Source of the DNA: an uncultured Sphingobacteriales bacterium
GTDB taxonomy: Bacteria; Bacteroidota; Bacteroidia; Chitinophagales; Chitinophagaceae
DNA length: 64,000 nucleotides
Assembly (NCBI GenBank): GCA_937871285.1
Contig: CALMQS010000014.1
Location: 1 to 64,000, forward strand
Direction: 5' to 3'
Under the pieces are notes generated by a model, which had not been told where the DNA came from, made no database searches, and was given only the letters and a program-made list of their open reading frames with translations. Made by a program: the position numbers and the translations under genes. Positions 8,509 through 17,146 of this stretch are shown here, piece by piece (the stretch's first letter is position 1; each line of letters opens with the position of its first letter).

Positions 8509-9879
8509 TTAAAATTTGAAAAAATATTCAGGTTTAATATTGATCATAATGTAAGCCCAGTTGGCGCCGGGCTGTGGATGGGAAATGTTTTTAACAGCGG
8601 GGGAGGAGAGCAGGGAAGTAGTAAAAAAATGACTGTACCCGCCTTCAAGCGTAATGTCTTTGCTCCAGTTCAATACAGCAACCACATCTATCTCCTGTCC
8701 AAAATTGCTGTTCGCGCTGCCGGGATGCAAAGGATCAGCTATTTTACTATCGCTGAAAAACTGGTGTATATCTGCGCTTAATGCATATTTGTCGGTTAGC
8801 TTCCATTTCCCTTTCACATAATAATCGTTAAGCCCTCCGTTGCCAAAGCCGCTTCCGGCATAGAAATAATCCATCAGTCCCCAAAACTTATGCGGTGTTC
8901 CATACAAAGGATCAAATGCATGGCTTGTTGTTCCGGTTATTCCGCCTGATGTATGATCCATGCCCGCGCCTATCGCTATTTTTTTAGTTACTGCATATTG
9001 AGCATACAGATTCGACATCCATGCATCTATTTGCTGCCCTGATGCATTTTTCCCAAATTGATGATACAGCCCTGCAGTAATGCTCAGCGCATCAAAAAAG
9101 CGGTTATTAAAATAAGCGCCGGTAGTCATTCTTGTCCATGCGCCTTTTTGAAATTGTTTGGCATCCGTATTGTTCACGCTATCGTGATAATATTTATTAA
9201 ACTGATCTGCGAAGAACAGAAACGAAACGCTACCGTTTTTTAATTTTTTACCGGTATATAAAAATTCCATGCTTTTATACATGGCGCCGCCATTGGTAGA
9301 AGCCGCATAATTTCCCGGAGGTTCACTATTGTAAATGGTGCCGCTTGCCGCTTCTTTATTCTGGTTGAATGCAAAGCCGCTGTGTAATGTCCATGACTGC
9401 TTTTCATATTTCAGTAAGGCCAGGTCATGCCGCCTGCCCTGCTGCAGCCAGTCTAAGTTGCCAATCAGCCGCTGGTCGTCATATGCCAGTTCCTGCCTGC
9501 CTGTTTTTAGCGATAAAGCATATTGTTTGGCAGATGAGTCCGATAATAATATTTCTGCCCATGCTTCATGCAGCATTACGCCGTTATTTTGTTGCGTGGA
9601 AATTTTATTAATGGTGGAAACGTCCTGCCCCCATACCCGCACATCGCGCAGTGCCAAACCAAATTTGAGTCGTTGCGTATTATAGGAAACCTGCAAGCCT
9701 GTTCGCTGCGAAATAAAGAAAGCGGGTGGAGCATTTTCAGGTAACGGGGCGCCCTGTCCTGATCTGAACTCCGCCCTGTTGCGCAATTGCCATGATATAT
9801 TGAATTGTGCCTGCAAGGGAGAAGAAAAAGCTAACGGTAAAAGAATATATGCGGTCGCATACCAGCTCTTTTTTTTCAT
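8509..9879 (-). CDS. Alginate-export-type outer-membrane beta-barrel porin
   Basis: A signal peptide (MKKKSWYATAYILL to SPLQAQ) is followed by a barrel-like protein rich in alternating aromatic and polar residues, with LRNRAEFRSGQG near the N-terminus and TGRQELAYDDQRLIG in the first third. These features recall the alginate export porin family. Lying between nirD and the nitrite channel gene, it is probably the outer-membrane entry route for nitrate or nitrite rather than an alginate exporter. The start is placed at the ATG before KKKSW; an in-frame ATG two codons earlier is possible. Confidence 0.75.
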   Translation of the reverse strand: MKKKSWYATAYILLPLAFSSPLQAQFNISWQLRNRAEFRSGQGAPLPENAPPAFFISQRTGLQVSYNTQRLKFGLALRDVRVWGQDVSTINKISTQQNNGVMLHEAWAEILLSDSSAKQYALSLKTGRQELAYDDQRLIGNLDWLQQGRRHDLALLKYEKQSWTLHSGFAFNQNKEAASGTIYNSEPPGNYAASTNGGAMYKSMEFLYTGKKLKNGSVSFLFFADQFNKYYHDSVNNTDAKQFQKGAWTRMTTGAYFNNRFFDALSITAGLYHQFGKNASGQQIDAWMSNLYAQYAVTKKIAIGAGMDHTSGGITGTTSHAFDPLYGTPHKFWGLMDYFYAGSGFGNGGLNDYYVKGKWKLTDKYALSADIHQFFSDSKIADPLHPGSANSNFGQEIDVVAVLNWSKDITLEGGYSHFFTTSLLSSPAVKNISHPQPGANWAYIMINIKPEYFFKF

Positions 9880-9957
9880 GTACATTTGACTGGTTTTAAA
9901 TGAGTGTGTCTTATTTACAAACTAAAAGCCTGGAAGGGTGCCACCTTCCGGGCTTAT

Positions 9958-10344
9958 CTATGCGCAAATGGCTTGGCTGCTATCCTTGTCATCAACAATT
10001 CCGATATATACATACTGATCTATTACTTTAACGGGGTATGTTTTAATACCACAACCCTCTTCATCGCTGAGGCAACGGCCGTCAATAAGCGAAAACGTTT
10101 TTTTATGCAGTGGGCAGGCTACTTTGGGTTCACCGCCCTGCGAGCCGATCATTCCCCGGCTAATGGTCATTTGACGGCGATGAGGGCAAAGATTCTGGGA
10201 AGCATACCACTCTCCGCGCCGTGCAAAATGAAACAAAGCGATCTGTTCGTCTTTATATTTCACGCATACGCCCCCGTTTTCGGGCACGTCTGTGATCATG
10301 CAGGCCCGATACCATTGAATATCTTCTGTGATACTGTAATTCAT
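9958..10344 (-). CDS. nirD: Nitrite reductase small subunit NirD (Rieske-type)
   Basis: NirD partners NirB in NADH-dependent reduction of nitrite to ammonium. At 128 residues it has the family size and a Rieske fold. Possible [2Fe-2S] ligands are kept: Cys53 and His55 in CPHR, Cys77 and His80 in CPLH. Some enteric NirD proteins lack these, so this one may carry a cluster. It is downstream of nirB (95-base gap) and upstream of the porin gene (about 80 bases) on the same strand. Confidence 0.9.
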   Translation of the reverse strand: MNYSITEDIQWYRACMITDVPENGGVCVKYKDEQIALFHFARRGEWYASQNLCPHRRQMTISRGMIGSQGGEPKVACPLHKKTFSLIDGRCLSDEEGCGIKTYPVKVIDQYVYIGIVDDKDSSQAICA

Positions 10345-10439
10345 GTGCTTGATTTTAAGTGGTTATTTGATTCCGAATCAATATTGTTTTATTTTTTGCC
10401 AGGCAGTATTTTTTCACCCTTCACCTCTCTCCTTCTTCC

Positions 10440-12935
10440 TCATTTCCAGTCAACTGCTTTTTTCTGTCCCCGTAGTGCTTCGAACTGTACATTAGGATCT
10501 TTTTCACCGGGCAAATTGACGAAGTGATTGAAATGTTTTCTGAGCTCCGGTGATTCCACCACTTCTTTCCACTCGCATTTATAATGATCCACGAGGTTTT
10601 GCATTTCTTTTTCCAACTGTTTGCCTATACCCAGGCTGTCGTTTACGATCACGTTTTGCAGGTATGTTATTCCTCCTTCCATTTTGTTCATCCATGTGGC
10701 GGTACGGGTTAAGGGGTCGGCTGTTTTAATATAGAACATCAGGAAACGGTCAATATAGCGGATACAGGTTTCTTCATCAATATCCGAAGCCAGCAGCACG
10801 GCATGCTGGGGTTTGGATCCCCCGTTGCCGCCCACAAAAAGATTCCACCCTTTTTCCGTGGCAATAATGCCGAAGTCTTTCGATTGTGCTTCGGCGCATT
10901 CCCGAACGCATCCTGAAACAGCAGATTTAATTTTATGCGGCGCCCTCAATCCCCGGTATCGTTCTTCTATGCGAATGGCGAAGCTTACGCTGTCGTGTAA
11001 ACCAAAGCGGCACCAGGTAGAACCTACGCAGCTTTTAACGGTACGCAGGGCCTTTCCATAGGCATGCCCGCTTTCAAAGCCGGCAGCAACCAACTCTTCC
11101 CATATCAGTGGCAATTCACTTACATGTGCGCCAAACATGTCTATCCGTTGCGCTCCTGTTATTTTTGTATAGAGATTGTATTTTTTGGCGATCCGGCCAA
11201 TGACGATCAGCTTATCCGGCGTTATTTCTCCTCCGGGGATGCGGGGTACTACAGAATAGGTTCCTCCTTTTTGAATATTGGCTAAGTAGCGGTCGTTGGT
11301 ATCCTGGATAGCAGGTTGCTTTAATATGGAATCATTCCAGGCGCTGGCTAAAATAGATGCCATAACGGGTTTACAAACTTCACATCCGGCGCCATTGCCA
11401 AACTTATCCAATGCCTCATCAAAGGTTTTAATACCATGTACTTTAACCAGGTCGAATAATTCCTGGCGGCGGTAAGCAAAATGTTCACAAATAGCAGGCT
11501 TTACCTTTTTACCAAGTTCCTTTAATGTTTCGCTTATGATATCTTTTATCATAGGAACACAGCCACCGCAGCCGGTTCCGGCTTTTGTTATTTTTTTAAC
11601 TCCATCCAGATCTTCAATGCCATAGTCTTTCACTGTACAGCAGATGGCGCCTTTGGATACCCCTTCACAGGAGCAGATAAGCGCGGCATCCGGTAATGCA
11701 GCGATTCCGCTTCCTGCATTCATTTTACCGGCAGCGCCCGATTTCATAAATACGTCTTCCGCATTCTGTGGAAGGGGTAACCCGTTTTTATAAGTTTGTA
11801 ACAATATATTATAGGCAGACGCATCGCCAACGAGGATGCCTCCCAGCAAATATTTTCCGTCGGTAGAAACGTTCAGGCGCTTATATATCCCCCAAACCCT
11901 GTCCTCAAATACAATGGTACTGCATTCATTTTCTATAGCCAGCGCGTCTCCAAAACTTGCCACATCCACTCCGAGCAATTTCAATTTGGTTGACATATCA
12001 AAATCTGCAAACACTTTATCCGTGCCTGTTAATTGTGAAGCAACAATATCCGCCATTTCATAACCGGGCGCAACCAGGCCGTATACCATACCTTCAAACA
12101 AAGCGCATTCTCCAATTGCGTAAATGCATGGATCGTTTGTTTGCAACTTATTATTTACAATGATACCTCCCCGGGGGCCGGTTCTTAAGCCACAATCTTT
12201 GGCTAATTCATCCCTGGGTTTGATTCCTGCAGAAATTACCACCATATCTACTTCAAGCCTGCTGTTATCCTTAAATTCCAGGGCTTCCACTTTCTCCTTT
12301 CCGGAAACAGATGAAGTAGCTTTATTAAGATGCACATGTATTCCCATGTGCTCTAATTTACTTTTAAGAAATTCAGCGCCGCTCTCATCTAATTGACGTG
12401 GCATTAAGCGGGGGGCAAATTCCACCACATGCGTTTCAAGATCAAGGTCTTTCAACGCTTTGGTTGCTTCTAATCCTAATAAGCCTCCTCCAATCACTAC
12501 TGCTTTTTTGGCCCTGAAAGCATAGGAAGTGATCAATTCCGGGTCATCAATTGTGCGATAAACAAATACCCCATGCTTATCTGTACCGGGCACATTTGGT
12601 ACAAAGGGAGCAGAGCCGGTTGCCAGTACCAGGTAGTCGTATGATAATTCCCGGCCCTTAGAAGATATTATTTTTTTATTGTATTTATCTATTTCTACCA
12701 CCGGGTCGTCTAAATACAGGTCTATTTTATTAGCAACATACCAGTTCTGATCAACCAACGATAGATCTTCAGCAGTTTTACCGGAAAAGTAGTCTGTAAG
12801 ATGCACTCTGTCGTACGCGCGATGGGCTTCTTCGCCAAACACAGTAATTTGAAATACTTGCTTTTTGTCCCTAGCCAATAATTTCTCACAAAATTTGTGG
12901 CCAACCATGCCATTTCCAATTACAATTACCTTCAT
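10440..12935 (-). CDS. nirB: Nitrite reductase [NAD(P)H] large subunit NirB
   Basis: NirB transfers electrons from NADH through FAD and iron-sulfur clusters to siroheme, reducing nitrite to ammonium in the cytoplasm. The domains in order are an FAD/NAD-binding reductase (about 1-320, VIGNGMVGHKF and VVIGGGLLGLE), two BFD-type [2Fe-2S] regions (CSCEGVSKG to GTGCGGC, then GAGCEVC, about 410-530), and a C-terminal sulfite/nitrite reductase part. In that last part CVGSTWC and CVREC supply the [4Fe-4S]-siroheme cysteines. The 831 residues match the family. It is the first gene of the leftward nitrite operon, divergent from the siroheme gene cobA. Confidence 0.95.
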   Translation of the reverse strand: MKVIVIGNGMVGHKFCEKLLARDKKQVFQITVFGEEAHRAYDRVHLTDYFSGKTAEDLSLVDQNWYVANKIDLYLDDPVVEIDKYNKKIISSKGRELSYDYLVLATGSAPFVPNVPGTDKHGVFVYRTIDDPELITSYAFRAKKAVVIGGGLLGLEATKALKDLDLETHVVEFAPRLMPRQLDESGAEFLKSKLEHMGIHVHLNKATSSVSGKEKVEALEFKDNSRLEVDMVVISAGIKPRDELAKDCGLRTGPRGGIIVNNKLQTNDPCIYAIGECALFEGMVYGLVAPGYEMADIVASQLTGTDKVFADFDMSTKLKLLGVDVASFGDALAIENECSTIVFEDRVWGIYKRLNVSTDGKYLLGGILVGDASAYNILLQTYKNGLPLPQNAEDVFMKSGAAGKMNAGSGIAALPDAALICSCEGVSKGAICCTVKDYGIEDLDGVKKITKAGTGCGGCVPMIKDIISETLKELGKKVKPAICEHFAYRRQELFDLVKVHGIKTFDEALDKFGNGAGCEVCKPVMASILASAWNDSILKQPAIQDTNDRYLANIQKGGTYSVVPRIPGGEITPDKLIVIGRIAKKYNLYTKITGAQRIDMFGAHVSELPLIWEELVAAGFESGHAYGKALRTVKSCVGSTWCRFGLHDSVSFAIRIEERYRGLRAPHKIKSAVSGCVRECAEAQSKDFGIIATEKGWNLFVGGNGGSKPQHAVLLASDIDEETCIRYIDRFLMFYIKTADPLTRTATWMNKMEGGITYLQNVIVNDSLGIGKQLEKEMQNLVDHYKCEWKEVVESPELRKHFNHFVNLPGEKDPNVQFEALRGQKKAVDWK

Positions 12936-13160
12936 AGTAGTCTGGTTTTAATCTATACTATTTTAAAAAAAGGCAGGTAATCGTTAAAAGGAAAGAGAGT
13001 AAATATTATATTATTGCAAATAATATGTAATACTATTCATTAATTATATCAACAAATAACTATAAAAATATTATTTATATCATAAAATTAATGATCAATA
13101 TTTAATATTCAGTAGTTTTGGTTAAAATATATTATATATTTATATTCATAATTTGATAAA
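12936..13160. promoter_or_regulatory. Divergent nirB/cobA promoter region with a 19-base inverted repeat
   Basis: This very AT-rich 225-base region must hold the promoters of both the leftward nitrite operon and the rightward cobA-regulator pair. ATATTATT at 13008-13015 and AATAATAT at 13019-13026 form a perfect inverted repeat around GCA. An FNR/CRP dimer would bind a site of this general shape, and an FNR-like gene lies nearby. In DNA this AT-rich a chance palindrome is quite possible. No classical TTGAT-N4-ATCAA site was seen. Confidence 0.4.
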
Positions 13161-13967
13161 ATGAAATCAAAAGCATCACTCTTATCTCTCATAGGCGCCG
13201 GTCCCGGCGACCCTGAACTGATTACTGTAAAAGCAATCCGGGCAATTGCATCTGCCCATGTGGTTTTATACGATGCTTTAATAAATACAGCATTGCTTTC
13301 CTATATGTCTCCGGGCGCTAAAGCGGTATTTGTAGGAAAACGCTTTGGATGCCATGCCCTTTCGCAGCAGGAAATTAACCATCTTATTGTAAACTATGCA
13401 TTATTATACGGACATGTGGCAAGGCTGAAAGGCGGCGATCCCTTTGTTTTTGGAAGGGCGCAGGAAGAAATGGAGGCAGCGCGCAGCAATGGCATTGCCG
13501 TAGAAGTGATACCTGGTATTTCCAGTGCCGTGGCGGTACCGGCTGCGCAGGGTATTCCTTTAACCTGCAGGGGGATGGCAGAAAGTTTTTGGGTTACTAC
13601 CGGCACTACCCGTTCCGGAGATATATCGGCCGATATTTGCCTTGCGGCACAGTCTACGGCAACGGTTGTTATACTAATGGCAATGAATAAGCTGGAAGCC
13701 ATAATGGATATTTTCAGAGGCAATGGAAAAAGTGAAACGCCGGTTGCCGTTATACAAAACGGTACCACCGAAAAGGAAAAAATAATAACCGGTACGGTAA
13801 AAGATATTTTTTTCAGGGTGCAGTGTGAAGGTATGAGCAACCCTTCGGTTATAGTAGTGGGTGAGGTGGTAAAATTACATCACAACTGGCTGCAACAATT
13901 GAGCAATATAACTGTTGCTAATACAATCGTTGCTCCGCAAATGATTGCCTGTACCGGGAATCAGTAA
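13161..13967 (+). CDS. cobA: Uroporphyrinogen-III C-methyltransferase
   Basis: The enzyme adds two methyl groups from S-adenosylmethionine to uroporphyrinogen III to make precorrin-2, the precursor of siroheme. The N-terminal SAM-binding loop GAGPGDPELITVKA, the DALI segment, the conserved RLKGGDPFVFGR and the VIPGISSA motif are all present. At 268 residues it is a stand-alone SUMT, without the CysG dehydrogenase/chelatase domain. It diverges from nirB, whose siroheme it helps to supply, and precedes the FNR-like gene by 32 bases. Confidence 0.93.
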   Translation: MKSKASLLSLIGAGPGDPELITVKAIRAIASAHVVLYDALINTALLSYMSPGAKAVFVGKRFGCHALSQQEINHLIVNYALLYGHVARLKGGDPFVFGRAQEEMEAARSNGIAVEVIPGISSAVAVPAAQGIPLTCRGMAESFWVTTGTTRSGDISADICLAAQSTATVVILMAMNKLEAIMDIFRGNGKSETPVAVIQNGTTEKEKIITGTVKDIFFRVQCEGMSNPSVIVVGEVVKLHHNWLQQLSNITVANTIVAPQMIACTGNQ

Positions 13968-13999
13968 TTAAATCCTATTTTCACGGTATAAGCGTTAAA

Positions 14000-14692
14000 A
14001 TGAAGCACCCCAAAAAAGATTGTGATCTTCAGTGTTGTTTGATGTGCCGCATGTGTTTACCCGAGTGGCTCCCGGCCATTAAAGCACATCGCCGAAATTT
14101 TCAGTATAAAAAAGGAGAGCTTGTTTTTAGAGAAGGCGATCCGGTAAACGGTATATATTTCGTGTACAGGGGTTCCGTAAAGATCCATAAACATTGGGGT
14201 GAAGAAAAGGAACTGATCGTACGGTTTGCGCAGCAGGGTGATATTTTCGGTCACCGCGGATTTGGAACAGATGCGTTGTACCCGATCTCTGCCACAGCTT
14301 TAGAGCCACTTGAAGTATGCTATATTGATCAAAGTTTTTTTTATGCCACGCTGCGTACCAATACAGAATTACTGTTTAAGCTGATGTTGTTTTATGCGCA
14401 GGAGCTGCAGGAATCCGAAAAGAACATGCGTAACCTGGCCCATATGCCGGTAAAAGGCAGGCTGGCCTATGCTTTGCTGAAGCTGAAAGAAAAATTTGGC
14501 GTAAATGACAAGGGGTTTACCGGCATCACGCTCAGCCGCCAGGATATTGCCGCTTATGCCGGCACTACATATGAAACGGTATTCCGGCTGATGACAGCAT
14601 TTACCCGGGAGGGTATGGTAACCCTGTCGGGTAAAAATATCAGGATCATTAATGATGAAAAATTAAGGATGCTTACAGAGGAAGGGAGCTAA
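14000..14692 (+). CDS. FNR-like Crp/Fnr-family regulator with a cysteine-rich N-terminus
   Basis: This protein has a cyclic-nucleotide-binding-type domain (about 30-145) and a C-terminal winged helix with LSRQDIAAYAGTTYETVFRL at 178-197. The N-terminus has Cys8, Cys12, Cys13, Cys16 and Cys19, and Cys107 sits in EVCYID, where E. coli FNR has its fourth cluster ligand, Cys122. A [4Fe-4S] oxygen or NO sensor is therefore plausible (inference). In the recognition helix E-T-V-F-R replaces the ETISR of FNR, so Phe195 stands in place of the specificity serine and the operator may differ. Position 32 bases after cobA suggests that it controls the nitrite genes. Confidence 0.85.
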   Translation: MKHPKKDCDLQCCLMCRMCLPEWLPAIKAHRRNFQYKKGELVFREGDPVNGIYFVYRGSVKIHKHWGEEKELIVRFAQQGDIFGHRGFGTDALYPISATALEPLEVCYIDQSFFYATLRTNTELLFKLMLFYAQELQESEKNMRNLAHMPVKGRLAYALLKLKEKFGVNDKGFTGITLSRQDIAAYAGTTYETVFRLMTAFTREGMVTLSGKNIRIINDEKLRMLTEEGS

Positions 14693-14856
14693 TGGTTTTG
14701 TAAAGGAATACATCTCCTGTTTTCGGCAACAGTTGCGTTCCCCGATCCGGTTTGTGTAATGGTTTTTGGATGAACGGTATAAGTAGTTACAGGCTTACAA
14801 CGCATTTTTGTAAAGCGAACGGTTATCACGAACAATTACATTCCTGTTAACAATAT

Positions 14857-15285
14857 TTGCTGAAACCTTGCAGTAGCAGGGATGTCGCTGCTGCGCTTGA
14901 TACATATGCAGGATGGTGCCTGAAAAAAGAGAGCGGAGCTAAAAATGTTGCTGCTGCTTATCCCGGCAAAATGCTGGTGGAAAACGGCAGGCGTTTAAAA
15001 AGCATCGTGGTATCAGATATCACACATTTTAAAGCCGCCAGAGATTATACCCGCATATATACCATTAATAATGAAGTATACCTGAGCTCGTATGGCATCA
15101 GCTTTATTGAAAAAAAGATTAATCCTGCCATGTTTCTGCGCATACACCGCTCTTATATCGTTAACACGGCGCATATCAGGGAATTATACCGGCGTATTTC
15201 CGGAACATTTATTGCCCTGCACAATGATGTGGAAATTAGTATTGGGAGGCATTATCTTCCTTCGGTTAAACAAATGTTGTTATAA
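14857..15285 (+). CDS. LytTR DNA-binding protein, apparently a response regulator without its receiver domain
   Basis: Residues about 39-142 form a LytTR DNA-binding domain (DITHFKAARDYTRIYT, FLRIHRSYIVN). The reading frame begins at a TTG, and only two codons upstream is a TAA. The codons around this start spell Q-Y-L-L-K-P, the usual last strand and conserved lysine of a receiver domain, followed by a typical linker helix. The receiver proper is missing; the upstream 160 bases do not encode one. The gene is either a 5'-truncated response regulator or starts at the internal ATG at about 14971 as a bare LytTR protein. Confidence 0.65.
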   Translation: MLKPCSSRDVAAALDTYAGWCLKKESGAKNVAAAYPGKMLVENGRRLKSIVVSDITHFKAARDYTRIYTINNEVYLSSYGISFIEKKINPAMFLRIHRSYIVNTAHIRELYRRISGTFIALHNDVEISIGRHYLPSVKQMLL

Positions 15286-15402
15286 ACACTGGTTACGCTT
15301 TCCATAGCACAGGTTGAATGGAGTGCAGCATTTATCTTCGCATCAGAATATACAGTAAATACTTTTAATGTCAGGCACAAATATTTGCTGCTATACTGAT
15401 AT

Positions 15403-15906
15403 ATGAAACGGAGAAAAAATAGTACAGTATTATTTATCGGAGCGATCATGATTGCAGGTGGTTGTAATGCATTGACGCCAGGCCGCGATCAGCCTCACAC
15501 ACTACAGGCAGATACCATTACTGTTGCAGATAGTACTCCTGGTTATTCCGTAAAATTTGGCACGGATGATACAATAGCACTAAAGGAAAACATCACTGTG
15601 CAACCTGATTTACTGCTTACAGATGAACCGCCGTTGCCCTCTGCGAGAATGCTCAGCGAAGCCGATAAAACCTATATTGACTGGATCATTCCGGATTACC
15701 CGGATGTTATTTTATTGCATGAAGGCAGTGCTGAAACGCTGGAGTATACGGAAGCGGTATACGGGTATCTTAAATTAAAGAAGGGCAGTGTGCAAAGAAA
15801 GATCATCACTCAAAAGTATACAGACAAAGCAAAGGATAAAAGATTCTATATAGCTGACGTGGGAGAGAACTGGTATGAAGTGTATGTTTTTGATGAGTGG
15901 AAATAA
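15403..15906 (+). CDS. Hypothetical lipoprotein
   Basis: I do not recognise this 167-residue protein. A short basic n-region (MKRRKN), a hydrophobic stretch and IAGGC with Cys21 make a good lipoprotein signal. The rest is soluble and mixed in charge, and ends in ENWYEVYVFDEWK. It lies alone between the LytTR gene and the exonuclease-ligase pair, on the same strand as both but about 195 bases before the latter. Confidence 0.6.
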   Translation: MKRRKNSTVLFIGAIMIAGGCNALTPGRDQPHTLQADTITVADSTPGYSVKFGTDDTIALKENITVQPDLLLTDEPPLPSARMLSEADKTYIDWIIPDYPDVILLHEGSAETLEYTEAVYGYLKLKKGSVQRKIITQKYTDKAKDKRFYIADVGENWYEVYVFDEWK

Positions 15907-16100
15907 GGAAGGAGACCTCCGGCAAATGCTGCCGGGATGGATTGGCATATGCTTTGCAAATCTTAGAGTGATAACAAAAGTGAATGAATATTACTGCTGC
16001 TGAGGCAGACAGTAAATAATTTTTAATTGATGCAGGCGGAAGATTATGGAGAACCAATACTTCAGGTTTAAGCCCCTGCATTGTAAATGGGTAATTCATT

Positions 16101-17144
16101 ATGCGCCCTGATCTTCTCCGGTTTAATGGCAGCAGCATTTACTGTCCTATTGCGGATGTACATATTGATCCTTCCATTCCTGTTGACCGTGCAATTATTA
16201 CACATGCCCATAGCGATCATGCAAAGGCTGGCAGCCGGCATTATCTTGCACATAAGGATAGTGAAGCTGTTTTACGCCAACGCCTGGGAGAAGACATTTC
16301 TTTACAAACAGTTCAATATGGGGAACGATTTACTATTAACGGGGTAAATTTTTCATTGCACCCGGCAGGACATATCATTGGTTCTGCACAGGTAAGCGTT
16401 GCTCACCATGATATGGTTTGGGTGGTAAGCGGGGATTATAAGTTGGAGGATGATCATTTTTCAACACCCTTTGAGCCGGTAAAGTGCAATGTGTTTATAT
16501 CTGAATCCACTTTTGGCCTGCCCATATACAAATGGGAACCGCAGGAAAAAGTATTCGACAGCATACGGGCATGGCACAGCAAAAATAAACAGGAAGGAAA
16601 GGTGAGCCTGCTTTTAGGATACGCGCTGGGGAAGATGCAACGGATATTGAAAAATATCCGAACAGAGAATGAAACAATATTTGCGCATGGTGCGGTATAC
16701 TATTGCAATGAAAGGCTGCGGCAGGCGGGATTTGATTTGCCCCGGCTCACACTTGTAACAAAAGACATAGATAAGAAACTTTTTAAAAATGCGCTGGTAT
16801 TAGCCCCTCCCTCGGCAAGTGGTTCACCCTGGCTTAAAAAATTTGCCCCGTTTTCTATGGGTTATTGCTCCGGATGGATGCGGGTGCGCGGTGCAAAGAA
16901 CAGGAGAGCTGTTGACCAGGGTTTTGTGTTAAGCGATCATGCCGATTGGAATGGATTAAATGCAGCTATAAAAAGTACAGGTGCCGAAAAGGTATTTGTA
17001 ACGCATGGGTTTACCAGTGTTTTTTCGCGTTGGCTGAATGAAAACAATATAGAAGCAACCGAAGTAATAACCAGGTATGGAAAAGAGGATGAAAGTGAGC
17101 AACCCATTCCTGGTGAACAGGATTCAATCAAACCGGAGGTTTAA
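16101..17144 (+). CDS. Ligase-associated DNA exonuclease (metallo-beta-lactamase/beta-CASP type)
   Basis: The N-terminus has the metallo-beta-lactamase metal motif THAHSDH (His35, His37, Asp39, His40). Further metal-site signals are the GHIIGSAQV and SGDYKLEDD segments, and the C-terminal LSDHADW plus VTHG. This arrangement matches the exonucleases encoded next to bacterial ATP-dependent DNA ligases and related to mRNA 3'-end processing factors. The stop is only two bases before the ligase ATG, so the two are co-transcribed and probably process and seal DNA breaks together. Confidence 0.88.
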   Translation: MRPDLLRFNGSSIYCPIADVHIDPSIPVDRAIITHAHSDHAKAGSRHYLAHKDSEAVLRQRLGEDISLQTVQYGERFTINGVNFSLHPAGHIIGSAQVSVAHHDMVWVVSGDYKLEDDHFSTPFEPVKCNVFISESTFGLPIYKWEPQEKVFDSIRAWHSKNKQEGKVSLLLGYALGKMQRILKNIRTENETIFAHGAVYYCNERLRQAGFDLPRLTLVTKDIDKKLFKNALVLAPPSASGSPWLKKFAPFSMGYCSGWMRVRGAKNRRAVDQGFVLSDHADWNGLNAAIKSTGAEKVFVTHGFTSVFSRWLNENNIEATEVITRYGKEDESEQPIPGEQDSIKPEV

Positions 17145-17146
17145 CC

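Noticed and set aside
9904-10527. A 207-codon open frame opposite nirD
   Set aside because: It overlaps nirD and the end of nirB on the other strand and shows no family motif.
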